Shown here: positions 25,352 through 34,624 of the stretch, piece after piece
How positions within the stretch are numbered: the first letter of the stretch is position 1
Layout: each line of letters starts with the position of its first letter
Assembly: GCA_002069975.1 (NCBI GenBank)
Contig: MWCJ01000011.1
Coordinates: forward strand, 1 to 57,070
Length of the DNA: 57,070 nucleotides
Direction: 5' to 3'
Source: Bacteroidetes bacterium ADurb.Bin217
GTDB lineage: Bacteria; Bacteroidota; Bacteroidia; Bacteroidales; UBA1715
Translations under genes and position numbers: made by a program
The notes under the pieces: generated by a model
Databases searched by the model: none
Told to the model about the DNA's origin: nothing
What the model saw: the letters and a program-made list of their open reading frames with translations, nothing else

Positions 25352-25906
25352 ATGGATTGCACCAAATGTAACACTAAACAATGCCGCACCGGCACTGCAT
25401 GCAAAGCCACCAAGAGCAATGCCGATGATGTGCGTGCTATGTACCACGAACCGCACAATCAAACTATAGTACAAGCAGCAGCACAATTGGTAGACAACGG
25501 TAGAGCAGGCTCACTATCGCGAATGCAAGAAATAGTAGAATTTGCTAAAACCATGCAATATAAAAACATAGGACTTGCCTACTGCTACGGCATGGAAGTG
25601 CAAGCAGCAGAAGTTACTCACTACTTTCGCAATGCCGGTTTGTCCATGGTTCCGGTATCGTGTACCGTTGGGGCACATACACAAGCAGACGTAAACCAAC
25701 AAAGTTGCATACATAAAGTATCATGCAATCCCCTATCGCAGGCAGCTCAAATGCAAGCCGAAGGTGTTGATTTTGCCATAACTATGGGATTATGCTTAGG
25801 ACACGATATATTATTCAATAAATACATAGGCGTAGATGTTACCACCCTATTGGTAAAAGACCGCGTATACAATCATCAACCATTACAAGAATTAAACACA
25901 AAATAG
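25352..25906 (+). CDS. DUF1847 Cys-rich, putative metal-binding protein
   Basis: The 184-residue protein matches DUF1847: an N-terminal cluster with Cys3, Cys6, Cys11 and Cys17 and further conserved cysteines in GLAYCYGMEVQAAEV, PVSCTVGAH, SCIHKVSCNP and TMGLCLGHD. The family is described as putative metal-binding and is of unknown function. The flavodoxin-like pattern GLAYC and MGLCLGHD suggests an alpha/beta core. It is cytoplasmic, 3 bases after the SPASM enzyme and 2 bases before the thioredoxin reductase fusion, which argues for a thiol or metal role in the same pathway. Confidence 0.82.
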   Translation: MDCTKCNTKQCRTGTACKATKSNADDVRAMYHEPHNQTIVQAAAQLVDNGRAGSLSRMQEIVEFAKTMQYKNIGLAYCYGMEVQAAEVTHYFRNAGLSMVPVSCTVGAHTQADVNQQSCIHKVSCNPLSQAAQMQAEGVDFAITMGLCLGHDILFNKYIGVDVTTLLVKDRVYNHQPLQELNTK

Positions 25907-25908
25907 TC

Positions 25909-27177
25909 ATGAAAGAAATTAGCTCAGCAGAATTTGAACAAGTAGTGTTGCAAGGCAACAAAGTAGTTGTAGATTTTTATTCAACCGAATGCCCGCCATG
26001 TGAAGCATTAGCACCAAAATTCGATAATATGGCAGAGTTATATGGCGAACATATTACATTTGTTAAAATATATCGCCAAGGCAATAGAGAACTTGCAGAA
26101 CAATTAGGCGTAAAAAGTTCGCCAACGGTACTATTTTTTGACAATGGCAAGCAAGTTACCGATATGATTTCGGGTGGCATCAAAAAATCAGAATTAGTAG
26201 AACGATTAGATGCGATGTTGCCCAAAGAAACAGTTTCTACAATTAAATCAAAAATTACCAAACACACAACCTATTGCGATGCGTTGATTATTGGCGGTGG
26301 TCCTGCAGGATTGGCGGCAGGATTATATTTATGTCAAGCAAAAGTAAATACTATATTGGTAGACATTCAATTACCGGGCGGACAAGTATCGACAACCCAT
26401 CAAGTGTCGAATTATCCGGGCTTTGTAGAGCCACAGCCGGGCTATATGCTGTCGCACCACATGAGTGAGCAAACACGCTTGTGCGGTACGCAATACAAAG
26501 TTGCGGTTGATGTAGCACATGTAGATTTACACAATAAAACAGTAGAAATAGATGCATTTGAAACTATTCAAGCAAAAAAAATAATAATCGCTACAGGAGC
26601 AAGTCCCCGACCACTTGGCATTCCCGGCGAAAAAGAATATAAAGGACGTGGAATTTCGTATTGTGCTACGTGCGATGCCAAATACTTCAACGACAAAGAT
26701 GTAATAGTAATAGGCGGTGGTAATTCGGCAGTAGAAGAAGCAGAGTTTATTACAAAATTTGCCAAAAAAGTTACCATGATTCATCAATTTGCAGAATTTA
26801 CCGCCAACAAACAAGCAGTTGAAAAAATTCTGGCAAACCCAAAAGTTTCAGTATTGTTCCAAAGCGAACCACGAGCATTTACCAAACAAGGCGACACAAT
26901 GACCGTAGAATACGAAAACTTACAAACCAAAGAACGCCAGACAATTTCAGCCGACGGAATATTTGTATTTATAGGCATGCAACCAAATACATCGCTCTTT
27001 GGAGCCGATTTACAAACCGACAATTGGAACTATATAGTTGCCGACGAAGATATGCAGACAAACATACCCGGGGTATATGCCATAGGCGATGTTCGCAGCA
27101 AAAAATACCGACAAATCACCACCGCAGTAGCCGATGGAACAATTGCCGCTATTCATATTTCTAAAGAGTTGATGTAA
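25909..27177 (+). CDS. Thioredoxin-thioredoxin reductase fusion
   Basis: The 422-residue protein joins an N-terminal thioredoxin domain (active site CPPC, Cys28 and Cys31) to a low-molecular-weight FAD/NADPH thioredoxin reductase: GGGPAGLAAG (FAD), CATC (Cys252, Cys255), GGGNSAVEEAE (NADPH) and a C-terminal GDVRSKKYRQ FAD motif. The order is reversed relative to the known mycobacterial reductase-thioredoxin fusion. The thioredoxin part has TECPPC where WCGPC is typical, so its substrate may differ. It would pass electrons from NADPH to a cytosolic dithiol, probably serving the Cys-rich partners of this operon. It is the last gene of the unit. Confidence 0.9.
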   Translation: MKEISSAEFEQVVLQGNKVVVDFYSTECPPCEALAPKFDNMAELYGEHITFVKIYRQGNRELAEQLGVKSSPTVLFFDNGKQVTDMISGGIKKSELVERLDAMLPKETVSTIKSKITKHTTYCDALIIGGGPAGLAAGLYLCQAKVNTILVDIQLPGGQVSTTHQVSNYPGFVEPQPGYMLSHHMSEQTRLCGTQYKVAVDVAHVDLHNKTVEIDAFETIQAKKIIIATGASPRPLGIPGEKEYKGRGISYCATCDAKYFNDKDVIVIGGGNSAVEEAEFITKFAKKVTMIHQFAEFTANKQAVEKILANPKVSVLFQSEPRAFTKQGDTMTVEYENLQTKERQTISADGIFVFIGMQPNTSLFGADLQTDNWNYIVADEDMQTNIPGVYAIGDVRSKKYRQITTAVADGTIAAIHISKELM

Positions 27178-27228
27178 TTTTGAAAAATTAAGAATACTCT
27201 GATTTATCAAATTCTTATCTCTGAATAA

Positions 27229-27257
27229 TTTGATGCATGTAATTTTTAGTATTTTTG
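27229..27257 (+). promoter_or_regulatory. Bacteroidota-type promoter
   Basis: TTTG (27229-27232) and TATTTTTG (27250-27257) are separated by 17 bases, the expected -33/-7 spacing. The promoter lies just before the gene starting at 27276 and separates it from the SPASM operon. An upstream TTG start at 27255 falls within it and is rejected. Confidence 0.65.
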
Positions 27258-27275
27258 CAAAAAAAACTAAAAGTC

Positions 27276-27983
27276 ATGCATACATTGAATCTAGGCAAAA
27301 CAGCTATACTATTCTGTATTCTAATAAGTTTACAATGGAATTCTGTGTTTTCTCAAAAAGATAGCACCTTCAAAAATTACAATTTTTTTGGAGTAAAAAT
27401 AGATATGACCGCATGGGGCACTATGCCAATATTGTATTTTAATTTTGGAGAATATGAATTGTATAAAACAAAAAAATTTTCGCACAAAATAATGCCATAT
27501 GCATTAGAAATTACGGGATATGAAAACGAACCCATAAATAACCAAGCAAATACGGTATATTTAGATTCTTATTTTGCACACAATGTATGTTCCTATATTT
27601 TTGAACGATATTTTATAACTCCAAGCAAACTTATGCCTCGTCCAAAAATGTTCTCGCTCTATGGAAAAGCAAATCATAGTGTATTCACATTTCATAAATA
27701 CGAACAAAAAGAAACTCATACGACAATTAAAAAATCTTTCTATTATTCGCCATATTTAGAAACAGGAGTAAAACTTTACATAGGAAATTTTAACAAAACA
27801 TATAACGCCGGCATTTATTGGTCTACACTCAGTATTGGCTATATTATGGGTAGCAACAATGTACATAAAATTGCAAAAAGTAACGGAAACGGCTTTTTTA
27901 TCAATTATGAATTTTGCATTGGATTGCTTTCAAATTATCTTTCATATATTGCTAAAGAGAAACATATGGATTATTACAATTAA
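27276..27983 (+). CDS. Hypothetical secreted protein
   Basis: From ATG 27276 the protein has 235 residues with a signal peptide (1-24, ending VFSQ). The mature part alternates aromatic and polar residues (GVKIDMTAWGTMPILYFNFG, LETGVKLYIGNF, STLSIGYIMG), which looks like a small outer-membrane beta-barrel or porin-like protein. No family is recognised. It has its own promoter and is probably cotranscribed with the next gene. Confidence 0.55.
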   Translation: MHTLNLGKTAILFCILISLQWNSVFSQKDSTFKNYNFFGVKIDMTAWGTMPILYFNFGEYELYKTKKFSHKIMPYALEITGYENEPINNQANTVYLDSYFAHNVCSYIFERYFITPSKLMPRPKMFSLYGKANHSVFTFHKYEQKETHTTIKKSFYYSPYLETGVKLYIGNFNKTYNAGIYWSTLSIGYIMGSNNVHKIAKSNGNGFFINYEFCIGLLSNYLSYIAKEKHMDYYN

Positions 27984-27994
27984 ATTGATATTCT

Positions 27995-28417
27995 ATGAAA
28001 TGCACATATAAAATTTTACCACAATTTTCATTAATACTCGAACAATTCGAAGGTGCAATTTCTATAGATGATTCTATTGAAATGACAAATAGACTTATAA
28101 TAGATTCGCAGTATAGTTCATTATATAATATTTTGGTAGATTTACGGGAATTTATTCCTGTTCAAAAAGCACAACATCATATACAAGATATAGATATATT
28201 TCTAAACTTTTTCAATGGAAATCATACCTTACCCAATTCAACTATGGCATTTATAATTTCTGAACCAATTCATGCTATAATTACCGAATTGTTTAAAGAA
28301 AAAGTTTCTGAATCATCGCTCCATATTGCTACATTTACTACAGTGCAAGCTGCAGCATCTTTCTTACAACTAACAGAGTATACTTCGATACTGTTGAGTG
28401 AGCTTGAAGAATTGTAA
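27995..28417 (+). CDS. Hypothetical cytoplasmic protein, STAS/SpoIIAA-like
   Basis: The 140-residue protein lacks a signal or membrane segment. The pattern of alternating strands and helices (FSLILEQFEGAISIDDSIEM, NILVDLREFIPV, MAFIISEPIHAIITELF) resembles SpoIIAA-like or STAS folds found in small Bacteroidota proteins. The assignment rests on pattern only. It lies 11 bases after the secreted-protein gene and meets a convergent lipoprotein gene. Confidence 0.5.
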   Translation: MKCTYKILPQFSLILEQFEGAISIDDSIEMTNRLIIDSQYSSLYNILVDLREFIPVQKAQHHIQDIDIFLNFFNGNHTLPNSTMAFIISEPIHAIITELFKEKVSESSLHIATFTTVQAAASFLQLTEYTSILLSELEEL

Positions 28418-28421
28418 TCCT

Positions 28422-28811
28422 CTATTTTTTATACCGCATAGCAAACCAATCCCACGTACCACCTACATAACTATGGGCAGTGCCTACAAGCACTTCGTCG
28501 TCGAATACAAGAGCTTCGTACACAGCATCGCGATTGTTAAAATAGAGTATAATTTTATCGTTGCGTAATTCCCACTCATCATTATATGGAGTAGTATCGA
28601 ACGGATTGAAACATGCTAATTTCCCCTGCTCTCCCAAATACACTTCAAACGTACGTTTTCCCCATTCTTTATGAGTATACGTTATTTTCCAAACAGTATG
28701 TTCGAGCCAAGAATTTGACGATACATGTGCCGACGTATATGCGATATGCGATTGTTTACATCCGCACGAAATACAAAGCAATACACATATAATCGTTGCT
28801 ATTCGCGTCAT
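28422..28811 (-). CDS. Hypothetical lipoprotein
   Basis: The 129-residue protein has a lipoprotein signal (LLCISC, Cys16) followed by a second Cys (GCK). The mature part contains WKITYTHKEWGKRTFEVYLG and EWELRNDKIILYFNN, a small beta-rich fold like lipocalin/META-type domains. No function is assigned. It begins 6 bases after the thrA stop, so it may be cotranscribed with thrA. Confidence 0.55.
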   Translation of the reverse strand: MTRIATIICVLLCISCGCKQSHIAYTSAHVSSNSWLEHTVWKITYTHKEWGKRTFEVYLGEQGKLACFNPFDTTPYNDEWELRNDKIILYFNNRDAVYEALVFDDEVLVGTAHSYVGGTWDWFAMRYKK

Positions 28812-28817
28812 CTACAA

Positions 28818-31268
28818 TTAAAAATTTCCAATACGAATAATATCGGCAAATACACCTGCCGCAGTAACAGCTGCACCGGCACCGGGACCAATAACTATAA
28901 GTGGTTGTGTGCGATACCGTGCTGTTGTAAATGATATAATATTGTCGCTACCCATTACATTATAAAACGGATGAGAAGCATCAATCATTTTTATTTCTGT
29001 TTTTGCTTTACCTTGCTCGTAGGTTGCAATATATTTTATACGTTTACCGGCAGCTTCGGCTTCTTGCAATTTTTTAGCATATATAGCATTATCATATGCC
29101 TCAAGTGTTTTCCACAATTCATCTACGGTACTAGTAGCTTGACTTTGCTCGCTTAAGCAATTTTCTACTTGCACATCTTCCAAATTGAATGTACACCCTA
29201 TTTCACGCGACAAAATCAATATTTTTCGTGCCACATCTTTACCCGACAAATCTATTTTAGGATCTGGTTCGGTATAGCCTTTTTCACGTGCAAGTTTAAC
29301 TGTTGACAAGAAATCGTTTTGCGACGAACAATTACTAAAAATAAAATTGAGTGAGCCCGATAAAATAGCTTCAATTTTAATAATTTCGTCACCACTTTTT
29401 ATTAAATCTTTTAATGTATTAATCACCGGCAATCCTGCACCAACATTGGTTTCGTAATAAAACCGAGCACCTGTTTCGGCAGCTAATGTATGAATTTTTG
29501 AATATCGAGAAAATTCGCTGGCATTTGCTACTTTGTTAGGAGTTACTACCGAAATACTTTTTTCTAAAATTTCTTCATATCTATCGGCTACATCATAACT
29601 TGCAGTATTGTCTACAAACACACTATTACGCAAATTCAATGCTTTCATTTCGTTTACAAATGCAGAAATATTGGGTTTTTTGCCCGATTTTTTAATTTCA
29701 AGCTCCCAATTAAGCAAATCTATACCTTCTTCATCAATCAGATATCCGTCGATATTTGAAATACCTACAACTTTTACATCAATATTACTTTGCAACACAA
29801 GAGTAGCATGCTGTGCTTCAATTTGTTTAAGTAATTCACCACCAATAACTCCGGTACCTACCACAAATACATTAATAGTTTTAGTATTCGATAAGAAAAA
29901 CGATTCATGCAAAGCATTCAATGCTTTACGAGTATCGGTTCCGGTAATTACGGCAGATATATTAAGTTCGCTTGCTCCTTGGGCAATGGCATGAACATTA
30001 ATTCCATTTATACCCAATGCATTAAAAAATCGTCCCGAAACACCCGGAATATTTTTCATATGCTCACCTACAGCCGACACAATTGCTAAATTATGTTCAG
30101 CTTTAATGTCGTCAATTAAGTTTGTTTTTATTTCCAATTCAAATTCTTGACGAAGCAATTCAACAGCACGTACCGCATCTTTGGGCAATACAGCAAAGGT
30201 TATTGAATGTTCAGACGACCCTTGTGTAATAAGAATTACGTTAATAGCATCTTTTGCGATAGCACGAAACAATCGCATAGAAATTCCCGCTTCGCCAATC
30301 ATACCGCTTCCTTGCACCGTAATAAGACTAATATCGTCGATAGATGAAATACCTTGAACACGATGGGCAGTATTTCCAAGTTCGGCAGTTATAAGTGTAC
30401 CCGGAGCCGAAGGATTAAAGGTGTTTTTAATTAACACCGGAATACCTATAGCCATAGCAGGAATTACCGTACGAGGCTCAAGCACTTTGGCACCAAAATG
30501 CGACAATTCCATAGCTTCGGAATAGGTAATATGAGAAATTGGATATGCTTTTTTAACTTTTCGCGGATCGGCAGTCATCATACCGTCAACATCGGTCCAT
30601 ATTTCGAGAATACTTGCATGTAACGCACGAGCAAATATAGCTCCCGAATAATCGGAACCTCCCCTGCCAAGTGTAATTGTTTCATCATCTTCAGTACTTG
30701 CTATAAATCCGGTAGCAATCCACAAAATATTTGATGTAATAACTTTCGATGAAATTAATTCATTCGTTTTGTCAAAATTTACTTTTGCTGCTCCAAATGT
30801 TTTATCGGTTTTTATAACATCACGTGCATCTAAATATTGAGCCGGAATTCCTTTAGCAGTAAATGCTTGAGCAATAATATATGCTGACAATCGTTCGCCA
30901 AAACTCGAAACTAAATCAAGAGAACGAACCGATAATTCACGTAATAAAAATAACCCATGAAGAATATCTTTAAAATTAGATAATTGCTCTACAATGTAAG
31001 CTTCACACTCGGTACGAACATCACCCGAAAGCATCTGTTCTATAACTTGAGCATGAGCATCACTTATTTGATTAAACAACATTTTATATGTTTCGTCTCC
31101 GGCTGCAGCTTTGGTAGCGGTTTCTATAAGTAAATTCGTAATGCCACCAAATGCCGACACCACCACTAACACTTCTTCGCGAGCTATTTCGCTGCGAACT
31201 ATATCAATTACTTTAGAAATATTTTCGGCATTTTTAACCGATGTCCCGCCAAATTTTAAAACTTTCAT
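28818..31268 (-). CDS. thrA: Bifunctional aspartokinase / homoserine dehydrogenase I
   Basis: The 816-residue fusion performs the first and third steps of threonine and methionine synthesis from aspartate. The aspartokinase domain (about 1-290) has KFGGTSV at residues 5-11 and TLGRGGSDYSGAIFA. Two ACT-type regulatory segments follow (about 310-455; ISLITVQGSGMIGEAGISMR, LAIVSAVGEHMKN). The homoserine dehydrogenase half starts with the NAD(P) motif VVGTGVIGGELLKQ (about 468) and has GAGLPVINTLKDL and GSLNFIFS. Length matches the E. coli ThrA (820). Threonine feedback through the ACT region is expected from the family. Confidence 0.95.
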   Translation of the reverse strand: MKVLKFGGTSVKNAENISKVIDIVRSEIAREEVLVVVSAFGGITNLLIETATKAAAGDETYKMLFNQISDAHAQVIEQMLSGDVRTECEAYIVEQLSNFKDILHGLFLLRELSVRSLDLVSSFGERLSAYIIAQAFTAKGIPAQYLDARDVIKTDKTFGAAKVNFDKTNELISSKVITSNILWIATGFIASTEDDETITLGRGGSDYSGAIFARALHASILEIWTDVDGMMTADPRKVKKAYPISHITYSEAMELSHFGAKVLEPRTVIPAMAIGIPVLIKNTFNPSAPGTLITAELGNTAHRVQGISSIDDISLITVQGSGMIGEAGISMRLFRAIAKDAINVILITQGSSEHSITFAVLPKDAVRAVELLRQEFELEIKTNLIDDIKAEHNLAIVSAVGEHMKNIPGVSGRFFNALGINGINVHAIAQGASELNISAVITGTDTRKALNALHESFFLSNTKTINVFVVGTGVIGGELLKQIEAQHATLVLQSNIDVKVVGISNIDGYLIDEEGIDLLNWELEIKKSGKKPNISAFVNEMKALNLRNSVFVDNTASYDVADRYEEILEKSISVVTPNKVANASEFSRYSKIHTLAAETGARFYYETNVGAGLPVINTLKDLIKSGDEIIKIEAILSGSLNFIFSNCSSQNDFLSTVKLAREKGYTEPDPKIDLSGKDVARKILILSREIGCTFNLEDVQVENCLSEQSQATSTVDELWKTLEAYDNAIYAKKLQEAEAAGKRIKYIATYEQGKAKTEIKMIDASHPFYNVMGSDNIISFTTARYRTQPLIVIGPGAGAAVTAAGVFADIIRIGNF

Positions 31269-31359
31269 ATTGTATATTTTTGTAATGAGCGTAAAATTAG
31301 TATTTGTAATAACTTTTACAAAAAAAAGACAGTATAATTTTTACGTTTATCAATAATTA

Positions 31360-33039
31360 TCACATTTTTTTATGCACTCCGCGTATACCCTGAAGTATAT
31401 CGTTATATTCTTTTGGTTGTTGAAGTATTCGCGTAGCTTGGCTCACATAGTCATCATGCAAGGTATTATATTGAATTTTTCCTCGCTCAAAGTATAAACG
31501 CAGCATGATATATTGTGCAAGTTCTTGTTTAATATATTCCTTTTCTGTGGTATATAATGCCATTTGCGAAGCAGTAATCTTTTTCTGCAATTCACTAATT
31601 TCTTGATTAGCAGAAATATTCTCACGTTTTAATTCAGCAATCACATTCTGTAATTTTTTTTCGCTTTCTGAAACATAGGTAAATTTTCTTTCGGAAGCAA
31701 ATGTCCGAAACGATTGATAAAGAGACTCATCAACAGCAAATGATGAAATTCGCACATGCGAAGTATCGGCAAAAGTAAACGAAGAATTCACAAAATCATC
31801 GAACACATATTCATTTTTGAGTGCCTTTACAAGCACTGTATTTGTATCTATGCGAACAAAAATATCGGGAATAACTCCTCCACCATCTTTTACCGGACGT
31901 TTATTTTCTGTGAAAAATATTTTGTGAAGCGAATCGGCAAAAGCAACACCCTTGCCTCGATATGAATGATTAGAATAATCCATTTTTTGAATGCATCTGC
32001 CACTAGGAATGTAGTACTTTGATGTAGTAACTTTAAGTAATGAATTGTGAGCCAAATCTTTACGCGTTTGAACTAAGCCTTTACCAAATGTTTGATTTCC
32101 GATAACAACAGCCCTATCTAAATCTTGTAATGCACCCGACACAATTTCTGAAGCCGATGCGGAATACTGATTTACTAAAACTACCAATGGAATATTTGTA
32201 TCCCACGGAACATCTTTGGTATAAAATGTTGATTCTGCAATTTTATTTTTCCCTTTGGTATACACTATTTTTTTATTTTGAGCTACAAACAAATTAGTAA
32301 TTTGAATAGCTTCTAAAAGCAGTCCACCGGGGTTGTCGCGTAAATCAAGAATTAAACTTGTTGCCCCTTTTGTTCGTAAATCATTACACGCCGTACGTAC
32401 CTCAACAGCACAATTTTGAGTAAATTGATTTAATTTTATATACCCTATCGATTTATCAATAAAACCATAATACGGCACGCTTTTCAAGTTTATATTCTCT
32501 CGCTTAATCGACACCGATTTTGTTTGTTGCACTCCTTTTCGTTGTACCCCCAGAATTAGGGTAGTACCGGGTTGACCTTGCAATAATTCGTGTATTTCTT
32601 CACGACTTTTACCTATAATTGACCTATTTTCCACACTCACAATAATATCTCCGGGCAACAATCCGGCTTTATATGCAGGTGAACCCTCAAAAATTTCCGA
32701 AATCATCATAACACTATCGCGTTTGCCTATCATAGCACCTATACCGCCATATTCGCCTTTGGTCATCATTTTAAACCGCTCTACATCCGATTCGGGGATA
32801 TATGTGGTATACGGGTCAAGCGATTCCAACATTTTTTCAATGGTATAACTCATTAATTCACCTGGGTCTATTTCGTCGACATAATGAGTGTTAATTTCTT
32901 GAAAAATTGAATAAAAAATATCGAGATTTTTTGAGATTTCAAAGTTTCGTGTATCGTCGTAGCTTGTAAGTAGTAATGGCGATACAAATAATACTGTAAG
33001 AAATAGTATTCTAAAAATATAGGAATTAAATAACTTCAT
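31360..33039 (-). CDS. ctpA: S41-family C-terminal processing protease
   Basis: The 559-residue protease has a signal or N-terminal membrane segment (10-25), a PDZ domain (about 95-180; GGIGAMIGKRDSVMMIS, SPAYKAGLLPGDIIVSVE) and an S41 domain with LDLRDNPGGLLLEA (231-244). The catalytic dyad fits Ser295 (SASASE) and Lys320 (FGKGLVQT), 25 residues apart as in characterised CtpA proteins. The C-terminal 130 residues include a coiled-coil-like segment. It cleaves unfolded or tagged proteins in the periplasm. It is a single gene with its own promoter region toward the glycosylphosphotransferase. Confidence 0.92.
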   Translation of the reverse strand: MKLFNSYIFRILFLTVLFVSPLLLTSYDDTRNFEISKNLDIFYSIFQEINTHYVDEIDPGELMSYTIEKMLESLDPYTTYIPESDVERFKMMTKGEYGGIGAMIGKRDSVMMISEIFEGSPAYKAGLLPGDIIVSVENRSIIGKSREEIHELLQGQPGTTLILGVQRKGVQQTKSVSIKRENINLKSVPYYGFIDKSIGYIKLNQFTQNCAVEVRTACNDLRTKGATSLILDLRDNPGGLLLEAIQITNLFVAQNKKIVYTKGKNKIAESTFYTKDVPWDTNIPLVVLVNQYSASASEIVSGALQDLDRAVVIGNQTFGKGLVQTRKDLAHNSLLKVTTSKYYIPSGRCIQKMDYSNHSYRGKGVAFADSLHKIFFTENKRPVKDGGGVIPDIFVRIDTNTVLVKALKNEYVFDDFVNSSFTFADTSHVRISSFAVDESLYQSFRTFASERKFTYVSESEKKLQNVIAELKRENISANQEISELQKKITASQMALYTTEKEYIKQELAQYIMLRLYFERGKIQYNTLHDDYVSQATRILQQPKEYNDILQGIRGVHKKM

Positions 33040-33145
33040 GAATTAAAATTCTTGGTAAAAACTATATGTACAAAGATATATAAATTGCATGGAATATACA
33101 GTTTGTTTAAAAAAAATTGCTCTACAAAAATTTTCTTGTAATGTA

Positions 33146-33174
33146 TTTGTAGCACATAAAATAGATTATATTTG
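33146..33174 (+). promoter_or_regulatory. Bacteroidota-type promoter
   Basis: TTTG (33146-33149), 17 bases, then TATATTTG (33167-33174), matching the -33/-7 consensus. It stands 22 bases before the sugar-phosphate transferase start. Confidence 0.7.
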
Positions 33175-33195
33175 TGGTATTAAAAAAAGTATTGT

Positions 33196-34611
33196 ATGAA
33201 TAAAATTAGACAAACGCTTCTGTATATATTTTCCGATTTTTTTGCAGCAGCATTTGCTTGGACATTGTTTTTTTTATTACGAAAAAAATATATTGACGTT
33301 TATTTTATGAAATTTTCGAACGAAATTTCATTTGATAAAAATTATGTATACGGACTTATAATAATACCAAGCATGTGGGTATTACTGTATTACATCAACG
33401 GATATTATAAAAATATATACAGAAAATCTCGTTTAATAGAACTTATTCAAACATGTATACTTACGCTTTTTGGTACATTAATTATCTTTTTTGCTCTATT
33501 ACTCGACGACAATATTAACTCATATTTTTCCTACTACAAATCCATATTTTTATTATTTTCTATTCATTTTTTGTCTACATATATTCCTCGTGCAATTATT
33601 ACAAACATTACAAATTATAAAATTCACAAACGAATATTACAATTCCCAACATTGTTGGTAGGAAGCAACGAAAAAGCAAAACAATTGTACGAACGAATGC
33701 AATCCAAAAAACGATCGTCGGGTAATGCATTTATAGGTTTTGTAAATGTAATTCAACAAGAATCATATGTTTTGAACCAATTTATGCCACATTTGGGACA
33801 CATAGACGATATAAAACAAGTATTTAAAAAGTATGATATAGAAGAAGTTATCATTGCAATAGAATCAAAAGAACATCAATATATAGAACATATTTTATAT
33901 AAATTGGAAGGTGTAACTGCCACCATTAAAGCTATTCCCGACAATTGTGATATAGTATCGGGGCGAGTACAAATGACATCGTTGCACGACGAACCTCTTA
34001 TGATAATTTCGAGAAATCCTATGCCTGCATGGCAAGAAAATACAAAACGAATGATAGATGTTTTGGTTTCTGTTTTAGTTTTAATTATTTGTTCACCTCT
34101 ATATATTTTTACTGCTCTTGGAGTAAAATTATCATCACCCGGACCTGTTTTTTACAGACAAATTCGTATAGGTAGATACGGCAGACCGTTTCGGATTTTT
34201 AAATTCCGTTCGATGTATGTAGGTGCCGAAAAACAAGGGATTGCATTATCCAAAGAAAACGATTCAAGAATTACTCCCTTTGGTAAATTTTTACGTAAAT
34301 CGCGTTTAGATGAAATTCCACAATTTTATAATGTGTTGATTGGCGAAATGTCGCTAGTAGGTCCACGCCCCGAACGAAAATATTTTATAGAACAAATTCT
34401 TCCTATTGCTCCGCAATTTGTATTGCTTCATAGAGTTCGTCCGGGTATTACATCGTGGGGACAAGTAAAATACGGCTACGCCAAAAATGTAGACGAAATG
34501 ATAGAACGATTGAAATATGATATTATTTATATAGAAAATATGTCGTTGTATCTGGACGTAAAAATTCTCATCTATACTATTAAAACTGTACTTTTGGGGA
34601 AAGGATTGTAA
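33196..34611 (+). CDS. Undecaprenyl-phosphate sugar phosphotransferase (WcaJ type)
   Basis: The 471-residue membrane protein loads the first sugar-1-phosphate on undecaprenyl phosphate for exopolysaccharide or glycan synthesis. Four N-terminal membrane helices (10-30, 50-68, 80-103, 112-130) precede a nucleotide-sugar-binding-like central region (about 145-250). The C-terminal bacterial sugar transferase domain (about 275-471) has a membrane entry segment, SPGPVFYRQIRIGR, FKFRSMYVGAE, RKSRLDEIPQFYNVLIGEM and SLVGPRPER. No other glycan genes are adjacent in the window. It meets the convergent NapH-like gene with a 13-base gap. Confidence 0.9.
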   Translation: MNKIRQTLLYIFSDFFAAAFAWTLFFLLRKKYIDVYFMKFSNEISFDKNYVYGLIIIPSMWVLLYYINGYYKNIYRKSRLIELIQTCILTLFGTLIIFFALLLDDNINSYFSYYKSIFLLFSIHFLSTYIPRAIITNITNYKIHKRILQFPTLLVGSNEKAKQLYERMQSKKRSSGNAFIGFVNVIQQESYVLNQFMPHLGHIDDIKQVFKKYDIEEVIIAIESKEHQYIEHILYKLEGVTATIKAIPDNCDIVSGRVQMTSLHDEPLMIISRNPMPAWQENTKRMIDVLVSVLVLIICSPLYIFTALGVKLSSPGPVFYRQIRIGRYGRPFRIFKFRSMYVGAEKQGIALSKENDSRITPFGKFLRKSRLDEIPQFYNVLIGEMSLVGPRPERKYFIEQILPIAPQFVLLHRVRPGITSWGQVKYGYAKNVDEMIERLKYDIIYIENMSLYLDVKILIYTIKTVLLGKGL

Positions 34612-34624
34612 TTTCAAACTATCT

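Noticed and set aside
27255..27275. Upstream TTG start for the secreted protein
   Set aside because: It lies within a promoter -7 box; ATG 27276 gives a proper signal peptide.
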